From Prochlorococcus marinus str. MIT 9314 (GTDB taxonomy: Bacteria > Cyanobacteriota > Cyanobacteriia > PCC-6307 > Cyanobiaceae): a stretch of DNA of 64,000 bases. Under the pieces are notes generated by a model. That model searched no databases, was not told the origin of the DNA, and saw nothing but the letters and a program-made list of their open reading frames with translations. Positions 40,990 to 50,908 of this stretch are shown piece after piece. Both the position numbers and the translations under genes were made by a program. The first letter of the stretch is position 1; every line of letters begins with the position of its first letter. Location: NCBI RefSeq assembly GCF_000760035.1, contig NZ_JNAO01000002.1, positions 47,111 through 111,110 on the forward strand, written 5' to 3'.

Positions 40990-41547
40990 ATGAAACATAT
41001 TAAATTTAACCCTTTCAAATATTTATTTTTAATTTTTTTGTGTTTAACACTTAGTGCTTGTAGCGGCGGACTAAATGCGGGATTAGAAGCTTATCAAAGT
41101 CCAGATGGAAGATATGCCTTTTTGTATCCAACAGGATGGACCAGAGTAAAAGTCGATGGAGGGCCTGAAATTATTTATCATGATCTAATAAATAGTAATG
41201 AGACATTAAGTTTAGTTATTTCTGATGTTAATAAAGAGGTTCAATTAGAGCAATTAGGAAGCCCAAGTGAAGTAGGTCAAACATTAATTGATAAAGTTAT
41301 TGCTCCCGAAGGTTCAGGTAGAGAGGTAAAACTTATAAATACCAATAAGAGGGAGGCATCCAATCATATTTTTTATGATTTAGAATATGAATTAAATCTA
41401 AATGAAAAGGCCAGACACGAATTAGCTACTGTGGTAATTGATAGAGGAACACTTTACACTTTCGCTGTCGGAACAAATGAAGAGAGATGGAATAAAGTTG
41501 ACGGTATGTTTAGTAATGTAATTGAATCATTTAACTTTTTAATATAG
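40990..41547 (+). CDS. psbP: PsbP-like lipoprotein of photosystem II (CyanoP)
   Basis: With the ATG at 40990 the product is 185 residues. An upstream in-frame ATG at 40939 would add 17 residues before the signal peptide. The signal ends in a lipobox (LTLSACSGG), so the mature protein should be lipid-anchored on the lumen side of the thylakoid. YQSPDGRYAFLYPTGWTRV is the PsbP fold start. CyanoP assists early photosystem II assembly in cyanobacteria. It is divergent from recR and convergent with the ABC exporter. Confidence 0.9.
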   Translation: MKHIKFNPFKYLFLIFLCLTLSACSGGLNAGLEAYQSPDGRYAFLYPTGWTRVKVDGGPEIIYHDLINSNETLSLVISDVNKEVQLEQLGSPSEVGQTLIDKVIAPEGSGREVKLINTNKREASNHIFYDLEYELNLNEKARHELATVVIDRGTLYTFAVGTNEERWNKVDGMFSNVIESFNFLI

Positions 41548-41562
41548 TTTAGAAATTCCATA

Positions 41563-43332
41563 CTAGATTCCTACTTGAACATTCCATAAATCAGCATATA
41601 TTTTGTTCTGATCTAATAATTTTTCATGTTTTCCTGTTTCAACTATTTTACCTTTATCAATAACAACAATATTATCCGCAGTTTTAATAGTGCTTAATCT
41701 ATGAGCTATTACTATTGTTGTTCTTTTTTTGGTGATTTTAGATAATGACTTTTGAATTAAAGCTTCTGTTTCATTATCAACTGAGGCCGTAGCTTCATCT
41801 AATATTAATATTGGAGCATCCTTTAAAACAGCTCTCGCCAAGGCAATTCTTTGACGTTGGCCCCCTGAGAGCCTTTGCCCCCTTTCCCCCACTATAGTTT
41901 TATAACCATCCGGCAATTGTTCAATAAATTTATGAGCTTCCGCAATCTTAGAGGCTTTAATGATATCTTTGAGACCTGGGTTGATTGAGCCATAAGCAAT
42001 ATTTTCTTGTACACTGCCATGAAATAAATAAGTTTCTTGACTTACTAAAGAAATAGACTTTCTTAGATCCCTCAAATTTATTTCTTTAATAGAAACTCCA
42101 TCCAAGGTTATTGACCCATTGTTACTATCATAAATCCTAAGGAGTAATTTTATTATTGTACTTTTCCCAGAACCTGTTAAACCAACGATTCCTAATGTTG
42201 AGTTATTTTCAATTTTGAAATTTATGTTTTTTAAAGTTAAATCTCGTCCAGGATAATTAAAATTTACATTATTAAAAATAATTTCTCCTCTGATATCTTT
42301 AGGTTCAATTTTTATTTTTCCATCTTTTATTTTTATAGGCGTATCTATGAGATCAATTACCCTATTTATTGAAGCCATAGATCTCTGAAAATCATCTAAA
42401 ACATGCCCCAAAGTAGTTAAAGGCCATAATAGTCTTTGTGTAATAAACACTAAAAAACTATAAGTTCCTACATCAAGTGTCTTATTCCAAGTTTGGAAAC
42501 CTCCTATTAATAGAATCGCTATAAAAGCAAATAAGATTGCGAATCTTATAAGAGGGATAAAAGCAGAAGATAATTTTATTGCAGCCTTATTACTTCTTTG
42601 ATAATCGAGACTTTCTTTATTTAATCTATTTAACTCCCATTTTTCTTTAGTAAAACTTTTTATTGTTAAAATTCCACTTAAATTATTATTAAGTCTTGAT
42701 GCCAACAGTCCAGCTTTATTTCTTACATCTCTGTATTTTGGAGCAAGCTTCCTTTGAAATTTAATTGATCCTAAAAATATAATTGGAATAGGAAAGAAAG
42801 CAAATAAAGCAATTTTTGGAGCGACAAAAATCATGGTGCCCCCAATTATTAAGACAGTTATAAATAACTGAATAATCTGATTAGCCCCTTGGTCTAGAAA
42901 TCTCTCTAGTTGATTTATATCATCATTCAAAATGGATAATAGCCTTCCTGTATTATCATTTTCAAAAAAATCCATATCTAATTCTTGGATATGCTCATAA
43001 GCTTTTATTCTTAATTTATGTTGGGATAGCTGAGCCAAATTTCTCCATAAAATCGAATATAAATATTCAAAGGAGGATTCACCAGACCAAACTATTCCGG
43101 AAGCAAATGCAAGGAAAATCAATTGTGCTGGAACTTCTTTTATACCAAAACCAGCAATCCATGAATTCTGTTCCTTTACAACGATATCAACTGCAAGACC
43201 TATTATTACTGGGGGAGCTAAATCTAATATTTTATTAATTATCGAACTAAGAAAAGCAAAAAATAGTAACCTTCTTTCTTCAATCAGATTTAAATAAAGT
43301 CTAATTATTGGATTTTGATTTTTAGAACTCAT
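41563..43332 (-). CDS. ABC exporter, MsbA/MDR-like half transporter
   Basis: A 589-residue half-transporter with six membrane helices (about 25-315) fused to an ATPase domain. The Walker A is GIVGLTGSGKSTIIK, the Q-loop VSQETYLFHGSVQENI, the signature LSGGQRQRIALARA, the Walker B ILILDEATASVD and the switch His AHRLSTI. Such homodimeric exporters move lipids, peptides or drugs; the substrate here is unknown. It follows the small secreted Cys protein on the same strand, 10 bases downstream. Confidence 0.9.
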   Translation of the reverse strand: MSSKNQNPIIRLYLNLIEERRLLFFAFLSSIINKILDLAPPVIIGLAVDIVVKEQNSWIAGFGIKEVPAQLIFLAFASGIVWSGESSFEYLYSILWRNLAQLSQHKLRIKAYEHIQELDMDFFENDNTGRLLSILNDDINQLERFLDQGANQIIQLFITVLIIGGTMIFVAPKIALFAFFPIPIIFLGSIKFQRKLAPKYRDVRNKAGLLASRLNNNLSGILTIKSFTKEKWELNRLNKESLDYQRSNKAAIKLSSAFIPLIRFAILFAFIAILLIGGFQTWNKTLDVGTYSFLVFITQRLLWPLTTLGHVLDDFQRSMASINRVIDLIDTPIKIKDGKIKIEPKDIRGEIIFNNVNFNYPGRDLTLKNINFKIENNSTLGIVGLTGSGKSTIIKLLLRIYDSNNGSITLDGVSIKEINLRDLRKSISLVSQETYLFHGSVQENIAYGSINPGLKDIIKASKIAEAHKFIEQLPDGYKTIVGERGQRLSGGQRQRIALARAVLKDAPILILDEATASVDNETEALIQKSLSKITKKRTTIVIAHRLSTIKTADNIVVIDKGKIVETGKHEKLLDQNKIYADLWNVQVGI

Positions 43333-43342
43333 AAAATAACAA

Positions 43343-43636
43343 TTAAATTTTTCTATTATGATTTAAATTTTCTCTAGTTTTTAATTTACATTTTGTTTTC
43401 GCATCTTGATGACTTGCATTTCGTTTAAATTCTTCGTAGTAACAATCACAAGTTTCATTCGCAATTTCATCACTATATAATATTTCTGCTTTCAACATCT
43501 CCTCTTTGACACTCTGAAGACAAAATAATTTTATTATTGAATTTTGTTGCGTTTGAGCTAAATAATAACTTTTAAAAGAGCTGAATAGTATTATCAGATT
43601 CACAAAAATATAGAATTTATATTTGCTAGCTTTCAT
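43343..43636 (-). CDS. Small secreted cysteine-containing protein, unknown
   Basis: A 97-residue protein with an N-terminal hydrophobic segment (FYIFVNLIILFSSF) that looks like a signal peptide or anchor. The rest has Cys at LFCLQS, ETCDCYYEE and TKCKLK, enough for two disulfides. I recognise no family. It begins nine bases after the deaD stop and ends ten bases before the ABC exporter, so it may be co-transcribed with both. It could be the partner or a substrate of the exporter, though this is speculation. Confidence 0.5.
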   Translation of the reverse strand: MKASKYKFYIFVNLIILFSSFKSYYLAQTQQNSIIKLFCLQSVKEEMLKAEILYSDEIANETCDCYYEEFKRNASHQDAKTKCKLKTRENLNHNRKI

Positions 43637-43645
43637 TCTCTATAC

Positions 43646-45427
43646 CTAGTTTCTGACTTTAATTTTTTTTAATTTATTTTTAGTTTCTCTATGCAGATCT
43701 CGGGGTAAATCTACCAAACTATAATCATTAAAAATCTGTATCTTTCCTATGGATCTACCATTTATATTAGTTGAATTGCAGATTGAGGATATAATATTTG
43801 CAACTCTAACCCCGTCAAATTTACCAAAGTTAAATTTATAGGTTTCAAAAGAATCATTTTGATAATTATTTCTTCTATTTGAATTTCTCATACGATTATT
43901 AATATTTCTATTTGATCTATTTCGATCAGTATTATTTTGTTTATGAATCCAAGAATCATCTTCATTAACAAAAAATGATTTATTACCTATTACTAAATTA
44001 ATCGCCGCCATTGCAATATTTGAATCATCCATAGAATATTTTTCTTTTAAATTATCTAGTACATCAATAATCAAAGCTTTATTGTCTTCATTTTCATCTA
44101 TAGCTAAAGAACTCTCATTAACATTCTCTATAAGTTTCTCCATCCTTTTTTCATTTATTATTTTATTACTCGGTATATTAATTTCTTCAATCTTAGTTCT
44201 TGTTGAGTTTTCTAAGTTTCTTAGAAAATGTTTTTCTCTTTGGTTAACAAATAAAATTGCTTCTCCTGATCTGCCAGCCCTGCCAGTCCTTCCAATTCTA
44301 TGAGTATATGTTTCCTTATCAAAAGGGAAATCGTAATTAACAACAAGTTTAATCCTCTCAACATCTAATCCTCTAGCTGCGACATCAGTTGCAACAAGTA
44401 TATTAATAAATCCTTTTTTTAATCTATCTACAGTATTTTCTCTTTGGTTTTGAGGTATATCTCCATTAAGTACTGCCACAGTATGACCTGAATTCTCTAG
44501 AGCTTCAGCTATTGAAGTAGTAAGTAGTTTTGTCCTCACAAAAATAATAACTCCCTCGTTATTAATTTCTAATATTCTTTTTAAGGCATCTAACTTATGA
44601 TGCCTTTGTATATATATAAATTTTTGCGAAATTAATTGAGTTTCTTTTTTGATACTTTTGATTAATATTTCGGCGGGATCATTAAGATATTTTTTTGCTA
44701 TATTTCTTATTTCATTAGGCATTGTTGCTGAAAATAACACCATTTGTTTATTTTCCGGAAGTTGATCTATTATCCATTCAATATCTTCAAGAAAACCCAT
44801 ATTTAACATTTCATCTGCCTCATCTAAAACAAGACAATTTATGTCTTTAGTTTTAAAAGTTCCCTGCCTGATATGATCCATTATTCGGCCAGGGGTCCCA
44901 ACTACTACGTCAACTTTTCTTTTTAATGCAGAAATTTGATTTCGATAGTCAGTACCTCCATATATTGCAACCGTCTTAAAATTACTAGATTCTGAACTAT
45001 AACTTTTAAAAGATTCTGCCACTTGAGTTGCTAATTCTCTTGTAGGAGTCATAACTAAAACCTTGGCATTTAATTCTTTATTATCTGCAAGTTTTTGTAT
45101 TAATGGTAATGCGAAAGCTGCAGTCTTTCCTGTTCCTGTTTGTGCTTGGCCTAGTAAATCTCTGCCTAACATAAGTTCTGGAATTGCAGCTTTTTGGATG
45201 GGTGTTGGATTTTTATATCCTTTATTTCTTAACGAATTTAAGATCGATTGATTAAACCCAAAATCGAGAAATCCATTCTCATTACCATTTCCTTTCGATA
45301 CTTCTAATGGTTGAGATTCAATTTCTTTTTTGTTCTCTAAGTTCTTTAACTCAAGCAGGGAGGCATCTTCATTCTGAGATTTTTCCTGCTCACCATGAAG
45401 AGAGTTACTATCTTTTTTTAAAGCCAT
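43646..45427 (-). CDS. deaD: DEAD-box RNA helicase (DeaD/CsdA type)
   Basis: A 593-residue ATP-dependent RNA helicase. The Q motif lies near FGFNQSILNSL-NPTPIQ, motif I is AQTGTGKTAA (Lys101), the DEAD box is VLDEADEML, followed by FSATMP and HRIGRTGRAGR. After a helical region and an Arg/Asn-rich linker, the C-terminal ~75 residues (FNFGKFDGVRV onward) form a DbpA-type RNA-binding domain. In cyanobacteria such helicases respond to cold and redox. A perfect 10-base-pair hairpin lies four bases before its ATG (see that entry), suggesting control at translation. Confidence 0.93.
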   Translation of the reverse strand: MALKKDSNSLHGEQEKSQNEDASLLELKNLENKKEIESQPLEVSKGNGNENGFLDFGFNQSILNSLRNKGYKNPTPIQKAAIPELMLGRDLLGQAQTGTGKTAAFALPLIQKLADNKELNAKVLVMTPTRELATQVAESFKSYSSESSNFKTVAIYGGTDYRNQISALKRKVDVVVGTPGRIMDHIRQGTFKTKDINCLVLDEADEMLNMGFLEDIEWIIDQLPENKQMVLFSATMPNEIRNIAKKYLNDPAEILIKSIKKETQLISQKFIYIQRHHKLDALKRILEINNEGVIIFVRTKLLTTSIAEALENSGHTVAVLNGDIPQNQRENTVDRLKKGFINILVATDVAARGLDVERIKLVVNYDFPFDKETYTHRIGRTGRAGRSGEAILFVNQREKHFLRNLENSTRTKIEEINIPSNKIINEKRMEKLIENVNESSLAIDENEDNKALIIDVLDNLKEKYSMDDSNIAMAAINLVIGNKSFFVNEDDSWIHKQNNTDRNRSNRNINNRMRNSNRRNNYQNDSFETYKFNFGKFDGVRVANIISSICNSTNINGRSIGKIQIFNDYSLVDLPRDLHRETKNKLKKIKVRN

Positions 45428-45431
45428 TTTA

Positions 45432-45460
45432 AATGCCTAATAATCTTCTGATTAGGCATT
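45432..45460 (-). promoter_or_regulatory. Perfect hairpin in the deaD leader, next to the start codon
   Basis: Read on the minus strand, AATGCCTAAT, a nine-base loop and ATTAGGCATT form a 10-base-pair perfect stem. Four bases (TAAA) separate it from the deaD ATG. No Shine-Dalgarno sequence is seen, so the stem occupies the place where a ribosome would bind. It could act as a thermosensor or as the target through which the helicase controls its own synthesis. Alternatively it may be a palindromic protein-binding site. Confidence 0.5.
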
Positions 45461-45564
45461 CAACAAATATCTAAATTGACTTTAATTGTTGACTAGCCTT
45501 ACAGAGCCGAATTATTAATCTAACATCTTGAGGTTAAGATCTTACAAATTTTTCAAAAATAAAT

Positions 45565-47268
45565 TTAATTTAAATAATATATATTTAAAGATTTTTTCGC
45601 TCTTGTAACAGCAGTATAAAATAACCTTCTTTCAAAATTATCTCTGCAAAATATATTTTGATTTTCTTTTTTTTCTTTTACAGCATATTGTTTTCTTCTA
45701 TAGTTTTGGGACCACAAAATATTTACTTTTTCAGATTCACTTCCTTGAGATTTATGAATAGTAATGGCTATTGCAGGTACAACATTTTCTAAATTAGATG
45801 GATCAATTAATGCGACAATTTCTTCGTTATTATCATTAAATTTTCTAAAAAGATATTTTCTTTTATTTTTTAAACCTATAAGTACTCCGATATCCCCATT
45901 TGACAATCCAAGTTCATTATTATTTTTTGTACACATGATCGGAACACCCTCTTTAAGAATTTTAAGGTCATAGGGTTTTTTTTGACCAAAAACAATTTCA
46001 TTCAAATATTCAACACTCCATATTCCAGAATTTTTTTCGCATAAAATCAAGTGACTTTGTAAATCCAGAAATATCTTATCTACTAAATCTTTTTCATTAA
46101 GCAATAAATTATCAATACGCTCATCAAATATATATTTTTTTTTACTTAAATTTGAAGTTGAAATATTTAACTTTTTTAGATGACTTTTAATCGAAAATAA
46201 TAGATCTTTTGGAATATCTTTTTCTCTACTCTTTGAAATAGTAATTTCATTTGAATTATTATCTTTCTCTAATTCTTTTATCTTTTGATTAAGTAAAGAA
46301 AAATCATTATTAAATATTAAACTACTAATTAATGCTATATCTCCAATATTTCTATAAGTTTTTTCTAAATTTACTACACAAGATTTAATTGAACTATTGT
46401 CGGAATATTCAAACAAATAATTCCATATAGAACAGTTATTTACTGGAGACAATTGATTTTTATCTCCAACTAAAATAATTTTACAGTCCTTTGCTAGTAA
46501 ATTTAAAACTGATTCAATCAAATCAATATTAACCATTGACATTTCATCAATTATAAAAATATCAAGCTCTTTTAGTTTAAATTTCAACTTAAGAGATTTA
46601 TTTTGAGAATTTAAAATCCATCTATGTAAAGTTTGAAATTCTATTTGGTCTAGAAATTTGCTAAAGGAAATATTTTTTTTATCATTAAGAGCTTCTTTTA
46701 AACGCGCTGTAGCTTTACCTGTTGGAGCAGACAAACCAATATTTAAAAAGTTATCAATTTGAAGGAGTTCTAGTATTAACTTTATTATTAGAGTAGTTTT
46801 ACCAGTACCTGGTCCTCCTTGAAGGAAAACTAAATTCGAATTTTGAAATATATTTTTAATTTGTTCAATTTTATTATCATCTTTATAAATTATTGAGTTC
46901 ATAAAATTATCGATATCTATTTTTTTTAGAAATGAATTAATAACTCTTTCTATCTTTTTTGACCATTTTGATAAGGATAATTTTCTATTTACTAATACGA
47001 ATGGAGAATGAAGAGAACCAATCAAACCTATATTTTGTAGAACATCTATATGTTTATTGGGCCAGCCATCTTCTAATAATTCAAAGATTATTAAACTATT
47101 ATCAACATCAATAATAGTTTCACCATTTTTTTCAAACTCTAATAAAATTCTTATTACATCTTTTACGAAATTTCCATATTTTTTTTCACTAAATTTGAAG
47201 ATGCCTAATATTAAATTAAATATATGATCATATTGGAACTTTTCAATATCTTTAGTAGTTTTAGTCAT
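45565..47268 (-). CDS. recD: Exodeoxyribonuclease V alpha chain (RecD)
   Basis: A 567-residue superfamily 1B helicase, the 5'-to-3' motor of RecBCD. Walker A is GGPGTGKTTLIIKL near residue 155, Walker B is FIIDEMSMVN, the motif-III-like segment is LVGDKNQLSPV, motif V is AIAITIHKSQGSE and motif VI is AVTRAKKSL. The N-terminal ~140 residues are the poorly conserved interface domain. It starts one base after the recB stop, which confirms a RecBCD-type RecD rather than RecD2. The sequence is very rich in Lys, Asn and Ile, reflecting the local A+T content. Confidence 0.9.
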   Translation of the reverse strand: MTKTTKDIEKFQYDHIFNLILGIFKFSEKKYGNFVKDVIRILLEFEKNGETIIDVDNSLIIFELLEDGWPNKHIDVLQNIGLIGSLHSPFVLVNRKLSLSKWSKKIERVINSFLKKIDIDNFMNSIIYKDDNKIEQIKNIFQNSNLVFLQGGPGTGKTTLIIKLILELLQIDNFLNIGLSAPTGKATARLKEALNDKKNISFSKFLDQIEFQTLHRWILNSQNKSLKLKFKLKELDIFIIDEMSMVNIDLIESVLNLLAKDCKIILVGDKNQLSPVNNCSIWNYLFEYSDNSSIKSCVVNLEKTYRNIGDIALISSLIFNNDFSLLNQKIKELEKDNNSNEITISKSREKDIPKDLLFSIKSHLKKLNISTSNLSKKKYIFDERIDNLLLNEKDLVDKIFLDLQSHLILCEKNSGIWSVEYLNEIVFGQKKPYDLKILKEGVPIMCTKNNNELGLSNGDIGVLIGLKNKRKYLFRKFNDNNEEIVALIDPSNLENVVPAIAITIHKSQGSESEKVNILWSQNYRRKQYAVKEKKENQNIFCRDNFERRLFYTAVTRAKKSLNIYYLN

Positions 47269-47269
47269 T

Positions 47270-50200
47270 CTAAAAAAGTTTATCTAAATAATTAATTCTT
47301 TTTAAAGGAGCTTTGCTAATAAAAATACCTGGAGATGTTTCTCCAGACTTAGATTTTTCAAATAATTCAAAATCTGGCAATCCCTTTAAAAACAAATAAA
47401 TATATCCTCCTAGATGTTTATGTGGTTGATAATCTTTAAGTCGCCACTTTAATAATCTATGCAATCCTAATAAATAAAGATGAGATTGCAATGGATAATG
47501 ATGTTTAATCATTTCATTTCTCATGTTTTGATAGTTATAGTTTCTTGGTAAAGAATCACTATTATCACTATCAGAAATCAAATTACTTTTCCAATCAATT
47601 ACCCACCATTTACTATCTTCTAATTTATTTCCTACAGGGAAAACACAATCAATACATCCTGAATGAAAGCCTTTATTCATAATTTGAAGATCATTTATTT
47701 TTTTTGCATATTCTTCACCAAATTCATATTCCTGATCTAAAAAAAAGCAATTTGATATATCATTAGAATTAATATTTCTACCTTCATAAGATAGGGTTAA
47801 ATCATATTTGAGTTCCTTAATTAAGTATTCATTTGGAATATCAACTAGTTTCTTATTTTGTAATTCTCTTCCTAAAGATATATTTATGATTCTTAAAATA
47901 GCATCTTTTACTTTAAAAGCTAAAGAAGTATCGATTTGATGAAAGTTCAATTCCTCAATAATTAAATCAATTAATTCTTGATTATTATCGTTTCTAAATT
48001 CAAATCTTTCAATTATTTTGTGCAGGCAAGTCCCAGCAATAGTTCCTTTTGGAAATTCACTTAAGGGATTTGGATAAGAAAAATAATTAGGATAATTCTT
48101 TGAATTCTTAAAATTAGAATCTTTGATAATTGATATATTATCTTCATAATCCTTATATTGATTAATGACTGCATTAATATTTTTATCTTTACGTATCCAA
48201 GAAGAATAACTTGAATAAGAAATAAATTGATCTGAATTAAAAACATTAGATATTTTTTTATTAACATTATCGATTTTCCAAAGAATATTATTCAATCGTT
48301 TGGTTTGGAACTTAGAAAAAATTTCTTTTATTTTCTCTTTTTCTAGCCTGACTTCAAAAGTAGACTTAAAAATATTGATATTTTCCAAATTATTAAGTAA
48401 ATCATTATTTAAAATATTATTTGTATCCTCTAAATCATTAAAAACAATAAGTTTATATTTGCTCCTTGTAAGTGCTACATAAATTAACCTCTCACTCTCT
48501 TTAAATAAATCTTCTTGTTCTATTAATTTAAATTTTTCAACCTTCGCGTAATTATTAGAAATATTTACGTATATATTTCTATCAATATTTGATTTCCAAA
48601 GAGGTCCCTTAATTTTATTTGACTTATTTGAAATAATTGAGAGATATGGACATAGGACTATTTCAAATTCGAGTCCCTTACTACTATGAATGGTAGAAAG
48701 ATTTATTCCATTCTGAAGATTATAATCTTTCGTCAAAAAATCTTCTCCATTAGAAATCCTTAAAATATGATCTAACTGATTTTTATACCAGTTGAAGACT
48801 ATATTGAGGTCAAAATCATTATTTATTAATTCTATTTCAACAATTTCTGAAAGTTGAAATAAATTTGAATTTAAATCTGAATCTTGAATAATCGAGGATG
48901 ACTTATAATTACTAAGTAGTTCATTAACAATGTTTAAAAAACCTTTTTCTCTTAGTTCTTGGGACCAAGTAATACATTTATTAATTAAGATTTCTAAATT
49001 ATTACTAATTCCATGATCAAGTAAATCTTCTAATTTTATTTCTATAAACTTTGAAGTAGCAAGCAAAGTTATTTTTTTTAAAGACCTAGGATTTAATAAA
49101 CATTCAATGAATAAAAATAGTAGAGAACTTGCTTCTGTATCAAAAATATTTTGTTTATTTTGAATTTTGCATGGGAGGTTAAACTGATTTAATTTTTTTT
49201 TAAAATCCAAGCATTGCGAATTATTTAATGTAAGAATCGCAATTTTATTAATATCAATTTCTTTATTATTTAAAATAAAGTTAACTATGTAATGAGTTAC
49301 AGTATCTTCAATATCAGTCTCTTTTTTTGAAAATTCTACAATTTCAAATACATCCTTAAATTTAAATTCACGATTAATATTTTCATTAATTCTTGAGGTT
49401 AATTTACTATATTTTAGTTTTGATTGTTTAAGTCCATTCTTAAAAAGTTTATTAAGAACATCTATTAACTTTTTTGAGGATCTATAGTTATCTGTAAGAC
49501 TAAAAACTTCGATTGCTTTAGATCTTGCATCTAAGTAGGTTTCAATATCTCCACCTCTAAATTTGTAAATCGCTTGTTTTGGATCACCTACGCAAAGTAA
49601 AAAATGATTATTTGTATTAAAGAACTTTTTTATTAAATTCCACTGAGTAATATCAGTATCTTGGAACTCATCAACTAAGACACATTTAAATCTTTTTTGA
49701 ATTTTAGATAGAGTATTACTATTATTAATTTCCGAATCTAGAAATTTATTTTCTACAGTATTTATAAGATCATTGAAGTTGAAAATAGAAAAACTTTTCT
49801 TTAATTCAATTAATTTTATATAAGCTAATTGGGTAAATATTCTAACAAACTCAGTAAAGAAACCTTCTTTTATTTTATAAATTTTATCTTGTAGTAAATT
49901 AAATTTAGTAAAATCTAATTTTAGATTATATTTATTGATTTCTTTAGATATATTTTCAATGTAAAAATATTTAGATAAAAGATCATCCTTAGAAATATCA
50001 TATATAAAATTAATAACATTTTTAGAATTTAGCCTTTTGTTAATCTCTTCAATCCAAGAATTTATTTGATCAAACTTATCATTTCTTGGTTTTGCAGCAT
50101 ATATTTGACTTTTTCCACCACTCTCCTTAATTAATTTTCCCAACTCTATGAGTTGGAAAAATAAGTCCTTACCATTCTTATTCCATTCAAAACAAAACTC

Positions 50201-50896
50201 ATTCCAATTTAAATAAAAAAATTGATTAAAATAATTATTTAAATCAATAATCTTATATTTATTATTTATTTGAAATTTACAGATATTTTCTTGATCAATA
50301 TTTTTTAAAATTTCCACAAAAAATGACTTATTGATCCTACTTCCAAATCTAGAACTTATTTTTTTTTGGTTGACTGCTGAAATTAGCTCATGATTAAGAT
50401 TCAGAAAATCATCAATCCACAAATTATCTATTACATCTTTATACAAATTATCAATATTATTATCAATATTTGGATCTTGAGTTACACCTATTTCAATACT
50501 ATATTCATCAATAATATTATTACAAAAAGCATGGAAAGTAGTTACTTTTAACTTATAGAATTGATTTATAAAATTATCAATTTCGGAAATTATTTTTTCC
50601 TTAGAATTATCTTTATTCTTAAAATTTAGATACCAATCCTTAAGAGTATTATCTATCTTACTTTCATTTTGACTTTGCAAATATAATTTTAAATTATGAA
50701 ATCTCGAGAGTATTTTATCTCTTAATTCAGAACAAGTATTTTTTGTAAAACTTAGCAGGAGTATCTCATCTGGTTTAACTTTTTTCTCCAAAACATTTCT
50801 TAAAACTATGTGAGCTAAAGTAAAACTTTTACCAGTTCCTGCACTTGCTTCTACTAATTTAAAATTATTATCTAATTTAATTTGATTAATATCCAT
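47270..50896 (-). CDS. recB: Exodeoxyribonuclease V beta chain (RecB)
   Basis: A 1208-residue RecB with a UvrD-like helicase and a C-terminal nuclease. Walker A is VEASAGTGKSFTLAH (near 17-31), the DExx box is CVLVDEFQDTD, then VGDPKQAIYKFRG, the late helicase motif STIHSSKGLEFEIV and VALTRSKYK. The nuclease shows GCIDCVFPVG, the catalytic VIDWKSN and the Q/Y-type helix HYPLQSHLYLLGL, so it appears active. It loads RecA and degrades broken ends with RecC and RecD. A methyltransferase-like gene of 157 codons separates it from recC. Confidence 0.93.
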   Translation of the reverse strand: MDINQIKLDNNFKLVEASAGTGKSFTLAHIVLRNVLEKKVKPDEILLLSFTKNTCSELRDKILSRFHNLKLYLQSQNESKIDNTLKDWYLNFKNKDNSKEKIISEIDNFINQFYKLKVTTFHAFCNNIIDEYSIEIGVTQDPNIDNNIDNLYKDVIDNLWIDDFLNLNHELISAVNQKKISSRFGSRINKSFFVEILKNIDQENICKFQINNKYKIIDLNNYFNQFFYLNWNEFCFEWNKNGKDLFFQLIELGKLIKESGGKSQIYAAKPRNDKFDQINSWIEEINKRLNSKNVINFIYDISKDDLLSKYFYIENISKEINKYNLKLDFTKFNLLQDKIYKIKEGFFTEFVRIFTQLAYIKLIELKKSFSIFNFNDLINTVENKFLDSEINNSNTLSKIQKRFKCVLVDEFQDTDITQWNLIKKFFNTNNHFLLCVGDPKQAIYKFRGGDIETYLDARSKAIEVFSLTDNYRSSKKLIDVLNKLFKNGLKQSKLKYSKLTSRINENINREFKFKDVFEIVEFSKKETDIEDTVTHYIVNFILNNKEIDINKIAILTLNNSQCLDFKKKLNQFNLPCKIQNKQNIFDTEASSLLFLFIECLLNPRSLKKITLLATSKFIEIKLEDLLDHGISNNLEILINKCITWSQELREKGFLNIVNELLSNYKSSSIIQDSDLNSNLFQLSEIVEIELINNDFDLNIVFNWYKNQLDHILRISNGEDFLTKDYNLQNGINLSTIHSSKGLEFEIVLCPYLSIISNKSNKIKGPLWKSNIDRNIYVNISNNYAKVEKFKLIEQEDLFKESERLIYVALTRSKYKLIVFNDLEDTNNILNNDLLNNLENINIFKSTFEVRLEKEKIKEIFSKFQTKRLNNILWKIDNVNKKISNVFNSDQFISYSSYSSWIRKDKNINAVINQYKDYEDNISIIKDSNFKNSKNYPNYFSYPNPLSEFPKGTIAGTCLHKIIERFEFRNDNNQELIDLIIEELNFHQIDTSLAFKVKDAILRIINISLGRELQNKKLVDIPNEYLIKELKYDLTLSYEGRNINSNDISNCFFLDQEYEFGEEYAKKINDLQIMNKGFHSGCIDCVFPVGNKLEDSKWWVIDWKSNLISDSDNSDSLPRNYNYQNMRNEMIKHHYPLQSHLYLLGLHRLLKWRLKDYQPHKHLGGYIYLFLKGLPDFELFEKSKSGETSPGIFISKAPLKRINYLDKLF

Positions 50897-50908
50897 TATT
50901 TTATTAAA

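Noticed and set aside
45525..45540. ATCTT/AAGAT inverted repeat after recD
   Set aside because: A five-base A+T-rich stem without a T run is too weak to call a terminator.
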